NCBI RefSeq assembly: GCF_001696455.1
Contig: NZ_MAUJ01000002.1
Location: 248,001-312,000 of the forward strand
DNA: 64,000 nt
Direction: 5' to 3'
Source of the DNA: Pseudoalteromonas luteoviolacea
GTDB lineage: Bacteria > Pseudomonadota > Gammaproteobacteria > Enterobacterales > Alteromonadaceae
Under the pieces are notes generated by a model that saw only the letters and a program-made list of their open reading frames with translations, ran no database searches and was not told the origin of the DNA. This document shows positions 44,170 to 56,162 of this stretch, one piece after another. The position numbers were made by a program, and so were the translations under genes. Position 1 is the first letter of the stretch. Every line of letters begins with the position of its first letter.

Positions 44170-45621
44170 TCAGAAAACAAATACCCATTTGGCGACAGTT
44201 AATGTCAACAGGCTGATCATGGTAATCGCGATTAAGTTCAATACAAACCCTGCCTTTACCATATCCCTGATCCGAATTTCACCTGAGCCAAAAACTATCG
44301 CGTTTGGTGGCGTGGCAACAGGCATCATAAACGCACAACTTGCAGCCATGGCGGCAGGAATGATCCAAATGAGAGGAGTGCCTGTTACTTGCTCTGCTAC
44401 AGGACCAAGCAGAGGTAAGAACCCAGCTGCGGTTGCAGTATTACTAGTTAACTCTGTTAAAAAAGTAATTAAAGCGGCTACAGCAATAACACCAAGAACA
44501 ATGGGGATAGCACTCGCACCAGCCAGTAGATTTGCGATATATGCCGCGAGCCCAGAGCCTTTTATTTGGCTTGCGAGAGTTAGCCCACCACCGAATAGCA
44601 ATAATATCCCCCACGGGACATCTTTGGCAGCAGCCCAATCCATGACCTTTTGTCCTTCTTTATTAGCTGGCAGAACAAACAACAATATAGAGGCTGCAAT
44701 CGCAATCCCTGTATCTGTTATGTCTAACCCCGTCCATGTTTGCAAATAGGGCCTTAAGAGCCAACCAAATACAGCGAACAAAAATACAAACAACACATTC
44801 TTTTGCGCCAATGACATTTTCCCAAGCTCAGAAAGTTGTGACGAAAACACATCGGTTAATGCCGCGCTGTCGTCCTGTGGAGTCAATTTAAATGCAAACT
44901 TTGTCAACCACACCCAACACAACAAGATCATGCCAAAAGTAAAGGGCACAGCAACAATCATCCATTGTGCGAATCCAATTTTAATCTGATAGTTGTCCCA
45001 TAGATATGCAACCATCAAGGCATTGGGCGCAGTACCAATTATAGTCCCAACGCCACCTAAACTCGCACTGTAAGCAATTGCTAATAGTAACGCCTTGGCA
45101 TAATTATCACAGCCATTGCCATTACTTTGTAGTACATGGATCACCGAAAGTGCGATCGGTAATAACATCAAGGTCGTAGCGGTGTTATTTATCCACATTG
45201 ATAAAAATCCACTTACTAGCATCATCGCAAGGATTTGATACTTAGGATTGGTACCGCTCTTAAGCATAGTTTTTAGTGCGATCCGCTTGTGCAATTGCGA
45301 CTTTTCCATTGCGATTGAAATGAGAAACCCACCCAGAAACAGAAAGATCAATGGATGAGAATAAGCAGAAGATGTACTTTTAATATCGTTGATACCTGCA
45401 AGCGGCACCGCCAATAGAGGAACTAAAGACGTTACCGGAATTGGGACTGCTTCACTTACCCACCAAACGGCAAGCCACATTGCCAAACCTGCGGTTCTCC
45501 AACCTTGCTCTGATAAACCTTCAGGGCTATTCGTAAAACATGTCAGTAAGAAAAGAAAGGGGCCCAAAAACAGCCATAATTTATTTAAATGCGCACTGCC
45601 TTTATTCATTGTTTCTGTCAT
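44170..45621 (-). CDS. SLC13 (DASS) family sodium/dicarboxylate-type transporter
   Basis: 483 residues from the ATG giving MTETMNKGSAHLNKLW; the start is uncertain because no clear ribosome-binding site precedes it and the frame runs 23 codons further up. About eleven membrane helices plus two re-entrant loops carry the family's sodium-site motifs: SMWINNTATTLMLLPIALSV (SNT-type, about 135-155) and LTELTSNTATAAGFLPLLG (about 392-410). The protein should import dicarboxylates such as succinate or malate with sodium. Substrate details unknown; it stands alone. Confidence 0.9.
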   Translation of the reverse strand: MTETMNKGSAHLNKLWLFLGPFLFLLTCFTNSPEGLSEQGWRTAGLAMWLAVWWVSEAVPIPVTSLVPLLAVPLAGINDIKSTSSAYSHPLIFLFLGGFLISIAMEKSQLHKRIALKTMLKSGTNPKYQILAMMLVSGFLSMWINNTATTLMLLPIALSVIHVLQSNGNGCDNYAKALLLAIAYSASLGGVGTIIGTAPNALMVAYLWDNYQIKIGFAQWMIVAVPFTFGMILLCWVWLTKFAFKLTPQDDSAALTDVFSSQLSELGKMSLAQKNVLFVFLFAVFGWLLRPYLQTWTGLDITDTGIAIAASILLFVLPANKEGQKVMDWAAAKDVPWGILLLFGGGLTLASQIKGSGLAAYIANLLAGASAIPIVLGVIAVAALITFLTELTSNTATAAGFLPLLGPVAEQVTGTPLIWIIPAAMAASCAFMMPVATPPNAIVFGSGEIRIRDMVKAGFVLNLIAITMISLLTLTVAKWVFVF

Positions 45622-45828
45622 TTTTGTGTTTTTTATAATTATGCGTTGTAAATAAGGAGGCAGTATGAATGACATCAAGCGTGACCACAAGGCAGACCAG
45701 ACTCTAAACCGCGAAAGTCATCGCTATTTAAACAGTGTCTTTGTTCACATTTAGCTGTAAATAGCTGGTTGAATTTCTCTTTTACATCAAAGTGCTAAAG
45801 AAACTCACCAGCTATTATGCGTATCGTG

Positions 45829-47352
45829 CTACTTTGCACTGTAAGTCAAAGACACACCAGAAGACGTTGAATAGCCTCTGATATCCAAGTACCAAGTACC
45901 AGCCTCAGGCGCAGAGAAAGTACAGCTTTCACTATTTCCATACAAATAAGGTCTGCACCGATAACTCGATGTCGAAGACGCCGAGCCAAAATTGACATAT
46001 AGATCGGCATCTCCAGTGCCACCAGAGATAGAAACCTTTAGTTCTTGATAACCTGCGCTAAGTGCCAAACTATAACGTTTCCATTGACCTGACCCAACGT
46101 TAATTCCACTAATGACTTCATGAATGGGTGTAGGATCAGTTGGTGGAGGCGGAGGCGTACTTCCCGCAGTTTTGGCAAGCTCGGCGACATATGCAGCTGC
46201 TAACTTAGCGAAATTAATAGAGTGACTGGCATCAAATCCGGTGTCATTAGAGGTATGAATACTGCGATTCGCTTCCCTCATCCTTGATTCAAATGGAAAA
46301 GAGGCTGCAAAACCCTGCTGATACCATGAAGCATGATCAGAGCATCCATAGCCACAACGATCAAACCCATAATTCAGATTTGGTAAATACGCATCGAGCA
46401 ATTGACTCATAAATGTATTTTGAGCACTGTTGGTGTAGTCTGTGATAAATACAATGTCATAGCTTCCTCCTTTATTGCCTGACATATCGAACTGCGCCAT
46501 ACCAACTACATTTTTCCCCTGTGCTTTGTAATCAGCAGCAATGGCTTTAGAGCCTCGCAAGCCGACCTCTTCAGCAGCATACCCCATTATTTGTATGGTT
46601 CTCTTTGGCTTAAATCCTGAGTCAGATATTGCCTTTAATACTTCACTCAGTACCGCGATTCCTGAAGCATTATCATCTGCACCTGGTGCCCGACCATTGC
46701 TTGAATTGGCACTATTGATTGAATCCAGGTGACCGCCAATAATCACGATTTCATCCGCTTTTTCACTCCCCGGTATCGTAGCAATCACTGAAGGCTGAGC
46801 CCAATCGTGACCATACTGCTCTACCGTTATATCCGCTCTATTCTTTGCGATATCTGCCCAGTGTTGTTTGACCCAGTTGGACGCATCAACACCTGATTGT
46901 TGCGTATAATAGCGATTGTAAAATGCCATCAAAGAATTAACTGTACTATCAAGCCCTGTTGTCGACACGCGTGAAATAAGATCTTGAACAGTTTGTCCAT
47001 TATCAATGCTATAAGTTTGGCTCGGCTGTACTAGGTGTGCTTGAGCAAGTTGCGACAAATATTGCTGCGCCTCAAGCTCGCTTTCATGAGCAACAAAACC
47101 ACCGCATCGATGGTAATGGTCATGCATAAAATGACTGAGTTGGAAATGCTCTTTTTCATCAACCAACAGAACATCTACGTCTGGAGAATTTGATATCGCA
47201 CTATGGTAGGCTGTGCCTTTTACTGCATTTTCGAGTTGATAGTGATGACTTGCTTGAGACTCTATTGTAATCCATTTGGGTGCGGTGTGTGTGTTTGCTA
47301 TAGCAGGCAAGGCAATGCACGCTGCCATGGTTAATAAGGCTTTGGTACACAT
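45829..47352 (-). CDS. Secreted M28-family zinc aminopeptidase with C-terminal PPC domain
   Basis: 507 residues from the ATG giving MCTKALLTMAACIALPAIAN, a signal peptide, with AAAGGAAC before it. The M28 core shows the zinc ligands in VIIGGHLDSIN, GADDNASGIAV, YAAEEVGLRGS, and D/H positions in QFDMSGNKGG and CGYGCSDHASWYQQG (about residues 205-350). A proline-rich linker (TPPPPPTDP) leads to a PPC domain of about 90 residues ([16 protein letters not shown]) of the kind removed during maturation in Vibrio and Pseudoalteromonas proteases. It should release N-terminal amino acids outside the cell. It sits 63 bases downstream of the M4 protease gene. Confidence 0.95.
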   Translation of the reverse strand: MCTKALLTMAACIALPAIANTHTAPKWITIESQASHHYQLENAVKGTAYHSAISNSPDVDVLLVDEKEHFQLSHFMHDHYHRCGGFVAHESELEAQQYLSQLAQAHLVQPSQTYSIDNGQTVQDLISRVSTTGLDSTVNSLMAFYNRYYTQQSGVDASNWVKQHWADIAKNRADITVEQYGHDWAQPSVIATIPGSEKADEIVIIGGHLDSINSANSSNGRAPGADDNASGIAVLSEVLKAISDSGFKPKRTIQIMGYAAEEVGLRGSKAIAADYKAQGKNVVGMAQFDMSGNKGGSYDIVFITDYTNSAQNTFMSQLLDAYLPNLNYGFDRCGYGCSDHASWYQQGFAASFPFESRMREANRSIHTSNDTGFDASHSINFAKLAAAYVAELAKTAGSTPPPPPTDPTPIHEVISGINVGSGQWKRYSLALSAGYQELKVSISGGTGDADLYVNFGSASSTSSYRCRPYLYGNSESCTFSAPEAGTWYLDIRGYSTSSGVSLTYSAK

Positions 47353-47380
47353 AATTGTTCCTTTATACAAATGTATAATT

Positions 47381-47401
47381 GAGGCGGTAGAACACCGCCT
47401 C
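47381..47401 (-). terminator. Hairpin after the M4 protease gene
   Basis: GAGGCGGT and ACCGCCTC form an 8-bp stem with a five-base loop, between the M4 and M28 genes. A T run is lacking, so read-through into M28 is possible. Confidence 0.5.
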
Positions 47402-47415
47402 TAAGAGAAAAGTGA

Positions 47416-49946
<2,531 letters not shown>

Positions 49947-50456
49947 CTACTGATCCTTACATGCAACTTCTGAAGCGAAAGAGTTATTGACTATCATCCA
50001 CCCGATATCGGAAGACTTTAGCGCATCTAGGGGGGATGACTCACTCGAAAAACACTTGAATGTCTCGCTGGGGTATAAAATTAAGGTTGTTATTGCATAC
50101 GCCAAATCATCATCATTAGCGTCGGATTTAAACTCAATTTTACGCAGTGCAAATCGCTCTGCTTTTGGGAAGTTTACAGCAACACTCTTTACGATTGTAG
50201 TCTGGTTTTGTACTAAAGAATCGCTTAAAGCACGTTCAATATCGCGCCCTATTCCTTCATCAATCGCAATCCCAACGGCAATGCCCATAGGCCCCATAGC
50301 GCCCATTAACATTGGACCCGCAGAAGTACCCCGTCCAACATAAGATACTTCTGGAAACTCGGCGTCCATCTGCAACTGTTTAAGCGGCACACTACACCCA
50401 GATACCAGAAAACCGCTCAGACACAAGAGCACCAGTTTCAAATTAAACAACTTCAT
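49947..50456 (-). CDS. Small lipoprotein of unknown function
   Basis: 169 residues with a lipoprotein signal ending in lipobox VSGC (Cys21). A glycine- and methionine-rich hydrophobic stretch (GPMLMGAMGPMGIAVGIAIDEGIG, about 47-70) resembles glycine-zipper-like membrane-insertion segments, followed by a mixed alpha/beta part with two cysteines (FKCFSSES, ASEVACKDQ). I do not recognise the family. It is downstream of the TonB receptor on the same strand with a 61-base gap, so co-expression is possible. Confidence 0.65.
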   Translation of the reverse strand: MKLFNLKLVLLCLSGFLVSGCSVPLKQLQMDAEFPEVSYVGRGTSAGPMLMGAMGPMGIAVGIAIDEGIGRDIERALSDSLVQNQTTIVKSVAVNFPKAERFALRKIEFKSDANDDDLAYAITTLILYPSETFKCFSSESSPLDALKSSDIGWMIVNNSFASEVACKDQ

Positions 50457-50517
50457 ATGTTTTTAATAATTAAATTGAGTTAGCAATAGTTTTATATATA
50501 TTAGTTATTTACACAAG

Positions 50518-52509
50518 CTAAAACTTATAGGTGTAGCGCATTCTAAGTTGCCGCCCCCTTTGTGGTACCCGGCCATCATATCGCCTCGGATCAAAGGCGT
50601 CGGTTTCTTTATCAAATAAGTTTTGTACTTGAAGTGCGACACCCTGAGTGTCGTCTATTTGCCAACTCACAGTTGCACCAAATAACCAATGACTTGCTTG
50701 TCTATACGGCGAAAACTCAGGGTCATCAGGTAATTCGAATGGGATAACGGTGATGCCATCTCGCCATAACCCGTTAACCGAATATTGGAACTGCCCAGAT
50801 TTGAAATTAAAGACCAAAGAGCCAAACTTTTTATAGCTAGGGTTAAATGGTAAATCAATATACTGCGTAAATGTGCTGCTTAACCATGCATTGTCTGAAA
50901 TATGCAAAGTCCCATTAAACTCGATTCCTTGCATACTAGTTTCGAATACGTTGTCAAAAGTAAAACGTGTTTGCTCCTCATCCACTGGGATTAAGTTGAT
51001 AAAGTCCTCTAACTCATTATCAAACACAACTAAATCAACTTGCCAGTTTTGATCTTGAATATGCCAAACCAACTCCGTCGTTTTAACATATTCAGCTTTT
51101 AGGTTGGGGTTGCCCTGAGTTACCTCGTCATTTGAGTTAAGCTCATTGCTGACGGGCACTCTAAACGACTCTCCGTACTGTAATTTAAATGTGTGTGTCG
51201 GATTAAACTGATAAATCACAGCCAATCTTGGTGAGAGCTTCTTGTCGATATCCAAAACATCATCAAACCTCGCCCCTGCAAAGATAGTAACGTCTTCATT
51301 CAAAATATACTTTGCCTGTAAGTACGCTGCGTAAGAGTCAAAGTCTTGCTTAAGGGAGGTGAACGGCGCGTAGTTATTTATTACCTCTAGGCCACCAAGG
51401 AAAAATTCTTCGGCCGGAATAACTTCTTGACGTACGGGGTCATAATAATTGGTATAAACGTCTGCGCGTGATTGTTCTTCCCAAGAATACTCACCACCCA
51501 CAATGACATTTAGGGACTCACTGTGGTCATAACTAAACTCGCTATTTAGGGTTAAATCTCTCGATTGCCATCTAGGCCCGACAAATAAGCCGTGTTCTAG
51601 CCCCAGCTGCTCAGCCGTTGCTATCTGGCCACTGCTTTTAATGTCGTGTTTAATGAATTCTAATTTCGTTTTATTACTTAAAGAATCACTAATTCTGCTT
51701 TCAACCTCTAGCTGCATGCCGAGATTACGGCTCGTATATTCGTTCTCTTTTGATTCACCTGACAAATTTATAAACTCATCCAATCGCGTTTCTGTATTGT
51801 GAACAGCAAGCCGCCAGTTCTGCCACTTTAACTCTATTTCCAGAAACCGACCATCAACAGGATCCTTCACTCCTGCGTCAAAATACGTGTCTCCATCATC
51901 ACGGTACAAAGATGCGTTGGCATTCAGAGTGATGCCATTTTTAAACTCTTGATGCATGCTCATCGCACCTTGATACATGCCTCGATCCCCTACCGCAACC
52001 ATTAAGACATCGTCACTTTTTCGAGTAACAATATTCATAACGCCCAAAAACGCATTACTCCCGTATAATGCAGAGCCCGGCCCCCTTATAAACTCAACTC
52101 TTTCTACCACCTCTACGGGAATAAATGGTGCGTATACAGATGCCTTCCCAAAAGAAGATTCATTTAGCCTTTGGCCATTTAACATGACGAGTACATTACC
52201 ACTGTCTAAATAAATACCACGTGCGTGCTCTTTTGGAACCGCCCCCACCCAATCTCCACGGGTTGATTGCATGCCTGGCACAAAATTCATGAGCTCATAG
52301 ACATTGGCAACACCTAATAGTTGGATATGTTGCTGATTAAAGACCGTAATACTAGATGGCACAGAAGTAGACGTTTCTTCGGTTTTAGTTGCTAAAGTAA
52401 TATTAACATCAAGCAGCTCTTCAAAACTGAGCTCAAATATATCTTCTTGAGAAGCTACGCTATTTGCGCTTATGAGTGTGGCGAGAATTAGAGGGACTGT
52501 TTTTTTCAT
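50518..52509 (-). CDS. TonB-dependent outer-membrane receptor
   Basis: 663 residues, full length, with a signal peptide (VPLILATLISANSVAS). The plug domain shows PSSITVFNQQHIQLLGV, GVANVYELMNFVPGMQSTRG and VERVEFIRGPGSALYGSNAF (about 100-155), then a 22-strand barrel ending RYTYKF with the terminal Phe. The mature N-terminus DIFELSFEELLDVNITLATKTEE is typical of a plain-plug subgroup without a signalling domain. The ligand (siderophore, heme, cobalamin or other) cannot be told; no Fur box was seen upstream. Confidence 0.93.
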   Translation of the reverse strand: MKKTVPLILATLISANSVASQEDIFELSFEELLDVNITLATKTEETSTSVPSSITVFNQQHIQLLGVANVYELMNFVPGMQSTRGDWVGAVPKEHARGIYLDSGNVLVMLNGQRLNESSFGKASVYAPFIPVEVVERVEFIRGPGSALYGSNAFLGVMNIVTRKSDDVLMVAVGDRGMYQGAMSMHQEFKNGITLNANASLYRDDGDTYFDAGVKDPVDGRFLEIELKWQNWRLAVHNTETRLDEFINLSGESKENEYTSRNLGMQLEVESRISDSLSNKTKLEFIKHDIKSSGQIATAEQLGLEHGLFVGPRWQSRDLTLNSEFSYDHSESLNVIVGGEYSWEEQSRADVYTNYYDPVRQEVIPAEEFFLGGLEVINNYAPFTSLKQDFDSYAAYLQAKYILNEDVTIFAGARFDDVLDIDKKLSPRLAVIYQFNPTHTFKLQYGESFRVPVSNELNSNDEVTQGNPNLKAEYVKTTELVWHIQDQNWQVDLVVFDNELEDFINLIPVDEEQTRFTFDNVFETSMQGIEFNGTLHISDNAWLSSTFTQYIDLPFNPSYKKFGSLVFNFKSGQFQYSVNGLWRDGITVIPFELPDDPEFSPYRQASHWLFGATVSWQIDDTQGVALQVQNLFDKETDAFDPRRYDGRVPQRGRQLRMRYTYKF

Positions 52510-52649
52510 ATTGAGCCTGACTACTTACACCATAGCAAGCTCATGTTTAAAAGAAGAAAAACTTCATTTAAAGTTGGCTTACACAGTTACCTTCCATACA
52601 GCTTAATAATACGCATGATATGCAACTGTGCAAGTTTTTGCTTATGTTT

Positions 52650-52922
52650 TTACGCCGTTTGTAGTTTCTTAGCTTTGAAATATTTATAAAGGCCGATAAG
52701 CGACGCGGCTATCCAGAATAGTTCAATAACGAAACTTGCAAGGTTAAAGTTATAACATAAGCTTATGAGCAACAAGATTGCTCCAGATAGGTTCATGAGG
52801 TTATATTTGAGGCCGTCTGGTGCGACTTTTTCAAGCTGCAGTAAGAAAAATGCTCCAACAACAAGAAAAGTGCCGGTCATACCAATAACGTCAAATAAGA
52901 TATCAATCATGTTTTTGTCCAT
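52650..52922 (-). CDS. CBU_0592-type small membrane protein
   Basis: 90 residues with three hydrophobic helices: DVIGMTGTFLVVGAFFLLQL, LMNLSGAILLLISLCYNFN and SFVIELFWIAASLIGLYKYF. The pattern LG..AF...Q........LN..GA..L..S......SF..E..W.....Y matches the CBU_0592 membrane-protein family. Function is unknown. The start could also be the Met at residue 5. It is separated by 140 bases from the TonB receptor start. Confidence 0.75.
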   Translation of the reverse strand: MDKNMIDILFDVIGMTGTFLVVGAFFLLQLEKVAPDGLKYNLMNLSGAILLLISLCYNFNLASFVIELFWIAASLIGLYKYFKAKKLQTA

Positions 52923-53058
52923 AAATTTTGTGGATACTCACCCAAACACGCTGGCCCTAATCCGTGGGAAGGGTGACTTTCAATCGTTGAAACAGCACAA
53001 ACTTTGAAAGTATCTCTGTTTTTAATTGTGTACTACAGGATAAATGTCCGCCTTGATA

Positions 53059-53310
53059 TCACTTAAATGTCACTTTTTTGCCGACTATTTTCAGTGCGGG
53101 TGTCCCTCTTATGAGCGTTCTTCTTGAAAACTCTTGCTCGCAGTTAGGGCAATGAGTTTGATTGTCAGTATGATCAACTGTAATTCTTTCAACAAAGCAC
53201 TTGATCAAATTGCCCTTGCCTCCTTTCCTATATTTAAACAGCTGGGTTTTGCATTTAGCACAATAAATATCAACTGTCCTTGTAGGCCCTTTTTTATTAG
53301 GCTTTGCCAC
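53059..53310 (-). CDS. Small zinc-ribbon protein
   Basis: 83 residues starting at GTG 53310, directly after the TAA of the DUF1761 gene (TAAGTG), so translation is probably coupled. Two cysteine pairs CAKCKTQLFKYRKGG and CPNCEQEF form a four-Cys zinc ribbon, with a basic N-terminus (MAKPNKKGPTR). It may bind nucleic acid or protein in the cytoplasm; function unknown. Confidence 0.75.
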   Translation of the reverse strand: MAKPNKKGPTRTVDIYCAKCKTQLFKYRKGGKGNLIKCFVERITVDHTDNQTHCPNCEQEFSRRTLIRGTPALKIVGKKVTFK

Positions 53311-53715
53311 TTAATTAAGACTCCCAATTACGAAACCGATTAATGTAAATTGCAACGTGTGGTACCCCGCATTAACCAAAAACAGCTTTAATGGTCGTTG
53401 TTCAAATAGGTAACTAACACCAAAAGATGTGCTTACAAACACGATACCAATCCCCATACCATATAACATCGCATCTAAAGCGGATGGAGACTTGCCAACG
53501 GTTAATGCCACCCCTATGGAGGCGAGCAAACAAAATGCAAATGCGCCTAGAAAAATCAATTTATGATTCGCACTTTTTAAATCCAGCTCTGTAAGCCCAG
53601 CTCCCTCAAGCCATGCTTGTTGAAACATAAGAGGAGAATACCACATGCCACCCAACACAAAAGAACCTATCGCGCTTAGCAATACGGCAAATATGTTCAC
53701 TTCAAATACGTACAT
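53311..53715 (-). CDS. DUF1761 family membrane protein
   Basis: 134 residues from the ATG giving MYVFEVNIFAVLLSAIGSFV; a GTG five codons upstream is in frame. Four membrane helices with the WYSPLMFQQAWLEGAGLTE loop (about residues 26-44) of DUF1761, a family without known function. Its stop is directly followed by the GTG of the zinc-ribbon gene. It is downstream of the RegA-type regulator gene by 79 bases. Confidence 0.85.
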   Translation of the reverse strand: MYVFEVNIFAVLLSAIGSFVLGGMWYSPLMFQQAWLEGAGLTELDLKSANHKLIFLGAFAFCLLASIGVALTVGKSPSALDAMLYGMGIGIVFVSTSFGVSYLFEQRPLKLFLVNAGYHTLQFTLIGFVIGSLN

Positions 53716-53794
53716 TGATACTTGCCCCACTATCTCATTAATTTCAATTTAGTTAATAACTGAGAAATGAGCAATGTATACGAGTATCTCGATC

Positions 53795-54319
53795 TTACTT
53801 AGAAACCGGACGTTTTTGTAACTTGCGTTGCAATGTCCTTCTATGCATGTTTAACTGTCTGGCAGTTTCGGAAACGTTACCACCATTCGCCTGCAACGTT
53901 TGTTGAATATGCTCCCACTCCAATCTTTCGGGGGACATCGTAGAGTCGAAGCTATTTTCGACCTCAATTGTTTCTCCTAACAATTTTTTAGCAATGAGTT
54001 TTGTATCGGCCGGTTTTGTCAAATAATCATCAGCCCCCAATTTAATCGCTTCTACAGCAGTTGCTATGCTTGCAAATCCAGTCAATAAGACCAATTTACA
54101 AGTCGGTAAGGTCGCTCTAATATCAGCAATATAGTGCAGCCCAGATGAATGCTCTAATTTCATATCCAGCAATACATACTGTGGCAAAAACATCTCGCAT
54201 TTGTCGATTATTTCAGATTCAGTATTAACACATAAGCATTCAAAGCCCAACTTGGCCATCCGTCTCGCTAACGTATTTGAGAATGCAATATCATCTTCAA
54301 TGATCAGTAACTTCATCAT
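53795..54319 (-). CDS. regA: RegA/PrrA/ActR-type response regulator
   Basis: 174 residues: a receiver domain with IIEDD at the N-terminus, phospho-acceptor Asp in VLLDMKLEHSSGL (about 52), Thr in LLTGFASIATA (about 80) and Lys in DDYLTKPA (about 102), then a Fis-like helix-turn-helix (NVSETARQLNMHRRTLQRKLQKR, about 147-169). This is the RegA/PrrA/ActR architecture that controls respiratory genes according to redox state. Its start overlaps the TGA of the sensor kinase gene (54316-54318), so the pair was translationally coupled. The regulator is intact although the kinase is broken. Confidence 0.92.
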   Translation of the reverse strand: MMKLLIIEDDIAFSNTLARRMAKLGFECLCVNTESEIIDKCEMFLPQYVLLDMKLEHSSGLHYIADIRATLPTCKLVLLTGFASIATAVEAIKLGADDYLTKPADTKLIAKKLLGETIEVENSFDSTMSPERLEWEHIQQTLQANGGNVSETARQLNMHRRTLQRKLQKRPVSK

Positions 54320-55547
54320 GCGCCCACAATAGGTAATTTAGCAGTGGATAATACACCACCTTCCGTCATATTCTCTAGTTTTAGCTCGCCTTTGACGCGT
54401 TCTAGTGTCGCATGAGTGAGCAATAGTGCCATACCAAAACCACTGTCGCTTTCAACAACCGATTTACCAATCGAGTCTAACTTTTGTTGCGTATCCCCTT
54501 ACCTTGATCCTGAATAGTCAGGTACCAATATCCCTCTTTTGTGTATGCATTTAAGGATATATGAGTTTTGCCAGCGCGTTCATTCGCCTTTGCGGCATTG
54601 ACAACTAAATTTAATAACGACGGAATGAGCATTGGGTCGCCCTGAATAAACACAGCAGATGTCTTTTCGACAACATCAATAGCCTGTTTTGGGTATTGCA
54701 AGGCCATTAGCTCTTCGAGCTGCTCTAGTACAAACGCGGTTGATTGTGCCTTGGCTTCCCCCTTCAGCTTGAGCAACTCCGTTTGATCTCGAAAGCCTTC
54801 TAACTGTGTACAACACTGAGATATCGGGCTGCTCATTTCCTTAACGGCGGGATGATCAGGAAAGTCTTCTCGCAGCTCTTCTAATAACAAATTTAAGTGG
54901 GCTATGGGGGTTGCTAATTGGTGTGTCACCTGCGCAGCGGCGCTTCCCAGTGCCAATAACTGCTCTTGTTGAAGCTGTTTTTCCCGTGTTTTAGCAAGCA
55001 AAGCTTCGCGCTCACGAATGCGTTTCACAAGCAGTGCTACAACACCCACAGTTACAACAACCATAAAAACGAAATTCACAAACATACCGAGCAAATGCTC
55101 ACCCATATGCATCCCGTGATGATGCATAGGCATGGTGACTGCAATGTACAAATAGCCGTAAGCTATGAGGGCACTCGCAGAAACGAAGAGCACGTATCCA
55201 ATTGATACTGTGACCGCAGCAATAATGCAAGGTAATAGTAATAAAGAAACAAAAGCGTTACTGGCTCCACCGAGAAAAGAAAGTAACACTGACAAAAATA
55301 AAATATCCGCAACGAGTTGCAAAGTCATTGCTTTTTCTGAGATCTCTCTTGTTCTTCGATATATAAAAATACTCAAAAGTTGAAACGCTGACTCCAACGC
55401 GATAATAGTAAATACGGGCTTATGAGGAATATTCTTATCGAGCAGTAAAATGGAGACGAGCACCAGAACGAGTTGCAAAACAATCGCAATTGAACGCAGC
55501 AATAACAATTGCCCTAATGCCGACTGAGGAGAAAACGCAATAACCAT
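54316..55547 (-). pseudogene. regB: RegB/PrrB/ActS-type redox sensor histidine kinase, frameshifted in the catalytic domain
   Basis: The main frame (54477-55547) encodes 356 residues: six membrane helices, the GGASNAF segment (93-99; RegB proteins usually have GGxxNPF there, tied to quinone sensing), a His-rich loop MHHHGMHMGEH (141-151), the H-box THQLATPIAHL (His209), Cys245-Cys246, the N-box NLVVNAAKAN (about 313) and the G1 motif DQGKGI (347-352). It then hits a stop. The rest of the ATPase domain continues in another frame on 54316-54490 (KLDSIGKSVVESDSGFGMAL, then LLTHATLERVKGELKLEN), ending at a TGA overlapping regA. Without that part ATP binding is incomplete. Confidence 0.85.
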
Positions 55548-55625
55548 TTCAAAAAGCCAAAATCAAATGATGGCGTACTTTACATCAATGCTCAGACAAA
55601 TCCCAGCACCACTATAATGTCGCTT

Positions 55626-56024
55626 TTAATCGTAATTCAAAACAAATTCAGGACTTGGTGTGCCTTGATGAAAAAGTAGCTGCCAACCGCAATTGTTCTT
55701 GCGCCAAATAGACATCCTCAATGAAAATTGTAAATTACTATATGCATTTCGGCGATACGCCGCGTGATAAGTCAACTGAGCGATATTATCTGCCAACATC
55801 TGTCCCCTAAAATCTTGATTATAAAATTGAGGTACTTTTTCGCTTGGCAGCCGAGACAAAACATGACGTTTATCAAACAGTAAACCATTTGCAGATATTT
55901 CGTAAAAATCATCGTCTAACATAATAGACAAACGCGCTTTGGATTCACGGACGCTCGGATCAAGGAGTTGACGTTCAAGTGCAATCAGTTCGTCTAGTAA
56001 TTCTTGTGTGATTTTTTGAGTCAT
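55626..56024 (-). CDS. SnoaL/DUF4440-like (NTF2-fold) protein
   Basis: 132 residues from the ATG giving MTQKITQELLDELIALERQL; the frame runs 28 codons further up without family-like sequence. The order LLDPSVRESKARLSIMLDDDFYEISANG, LFDKRHVLSRL, and LRMSIWRKNNCGWQLLFHQGT is that of DUF4440/NTF2-fold proteins, a small cone-shaped fold used by enzymes and ligand-binding proteins of many kinds. Function unknown. It is divergent from the KAS III gene. Confidence 0.8.
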   Translation of the reverse strand: MTQKITQELLDELIALERQLLDPSVRESKARLSIMLDDDFYEISANGLLFDKRHVLSRLPSEKVPQFYNQDFRGQMLADNIAQLTYHAAYRRNAYSNLQFSLRMSIWRKNNCGWQLLFHQGTPSPEFVLNYD

Positions 56025-56162
56025 AAAGTGCTGAAATTTAGTCAGTTTCAGATTTAATTTTAGACAAATGTAGCAATTCAACAAGGTTATCTTTGTGTAG
56101 ATTTCCATTGTTTGTTATAACTGTCAGATTAACCAGGTAGTCAGGTTCGACAAAGAGGCAAT

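Noticed and set aside
44189..44749. 186-codon plus-strand frame inside the SLC13 gene
   Set aside because: Antisense to a clear transporter gene; its sequence is a low-complexity mirror of membrane-helix codons.
49987..50343. 118-codon plus-strand frame over the small lipoprotein gene
   Set aside because: Antisense; the minus-strand frame has a lipoprotein signal and is the better candidate.
50518..52649. Fur box upstream of the TonB receptor at 50518-52509
   Set aside because: The 140-base upstream gap was read for GATAAT-type repeats and none of useful quality was found.
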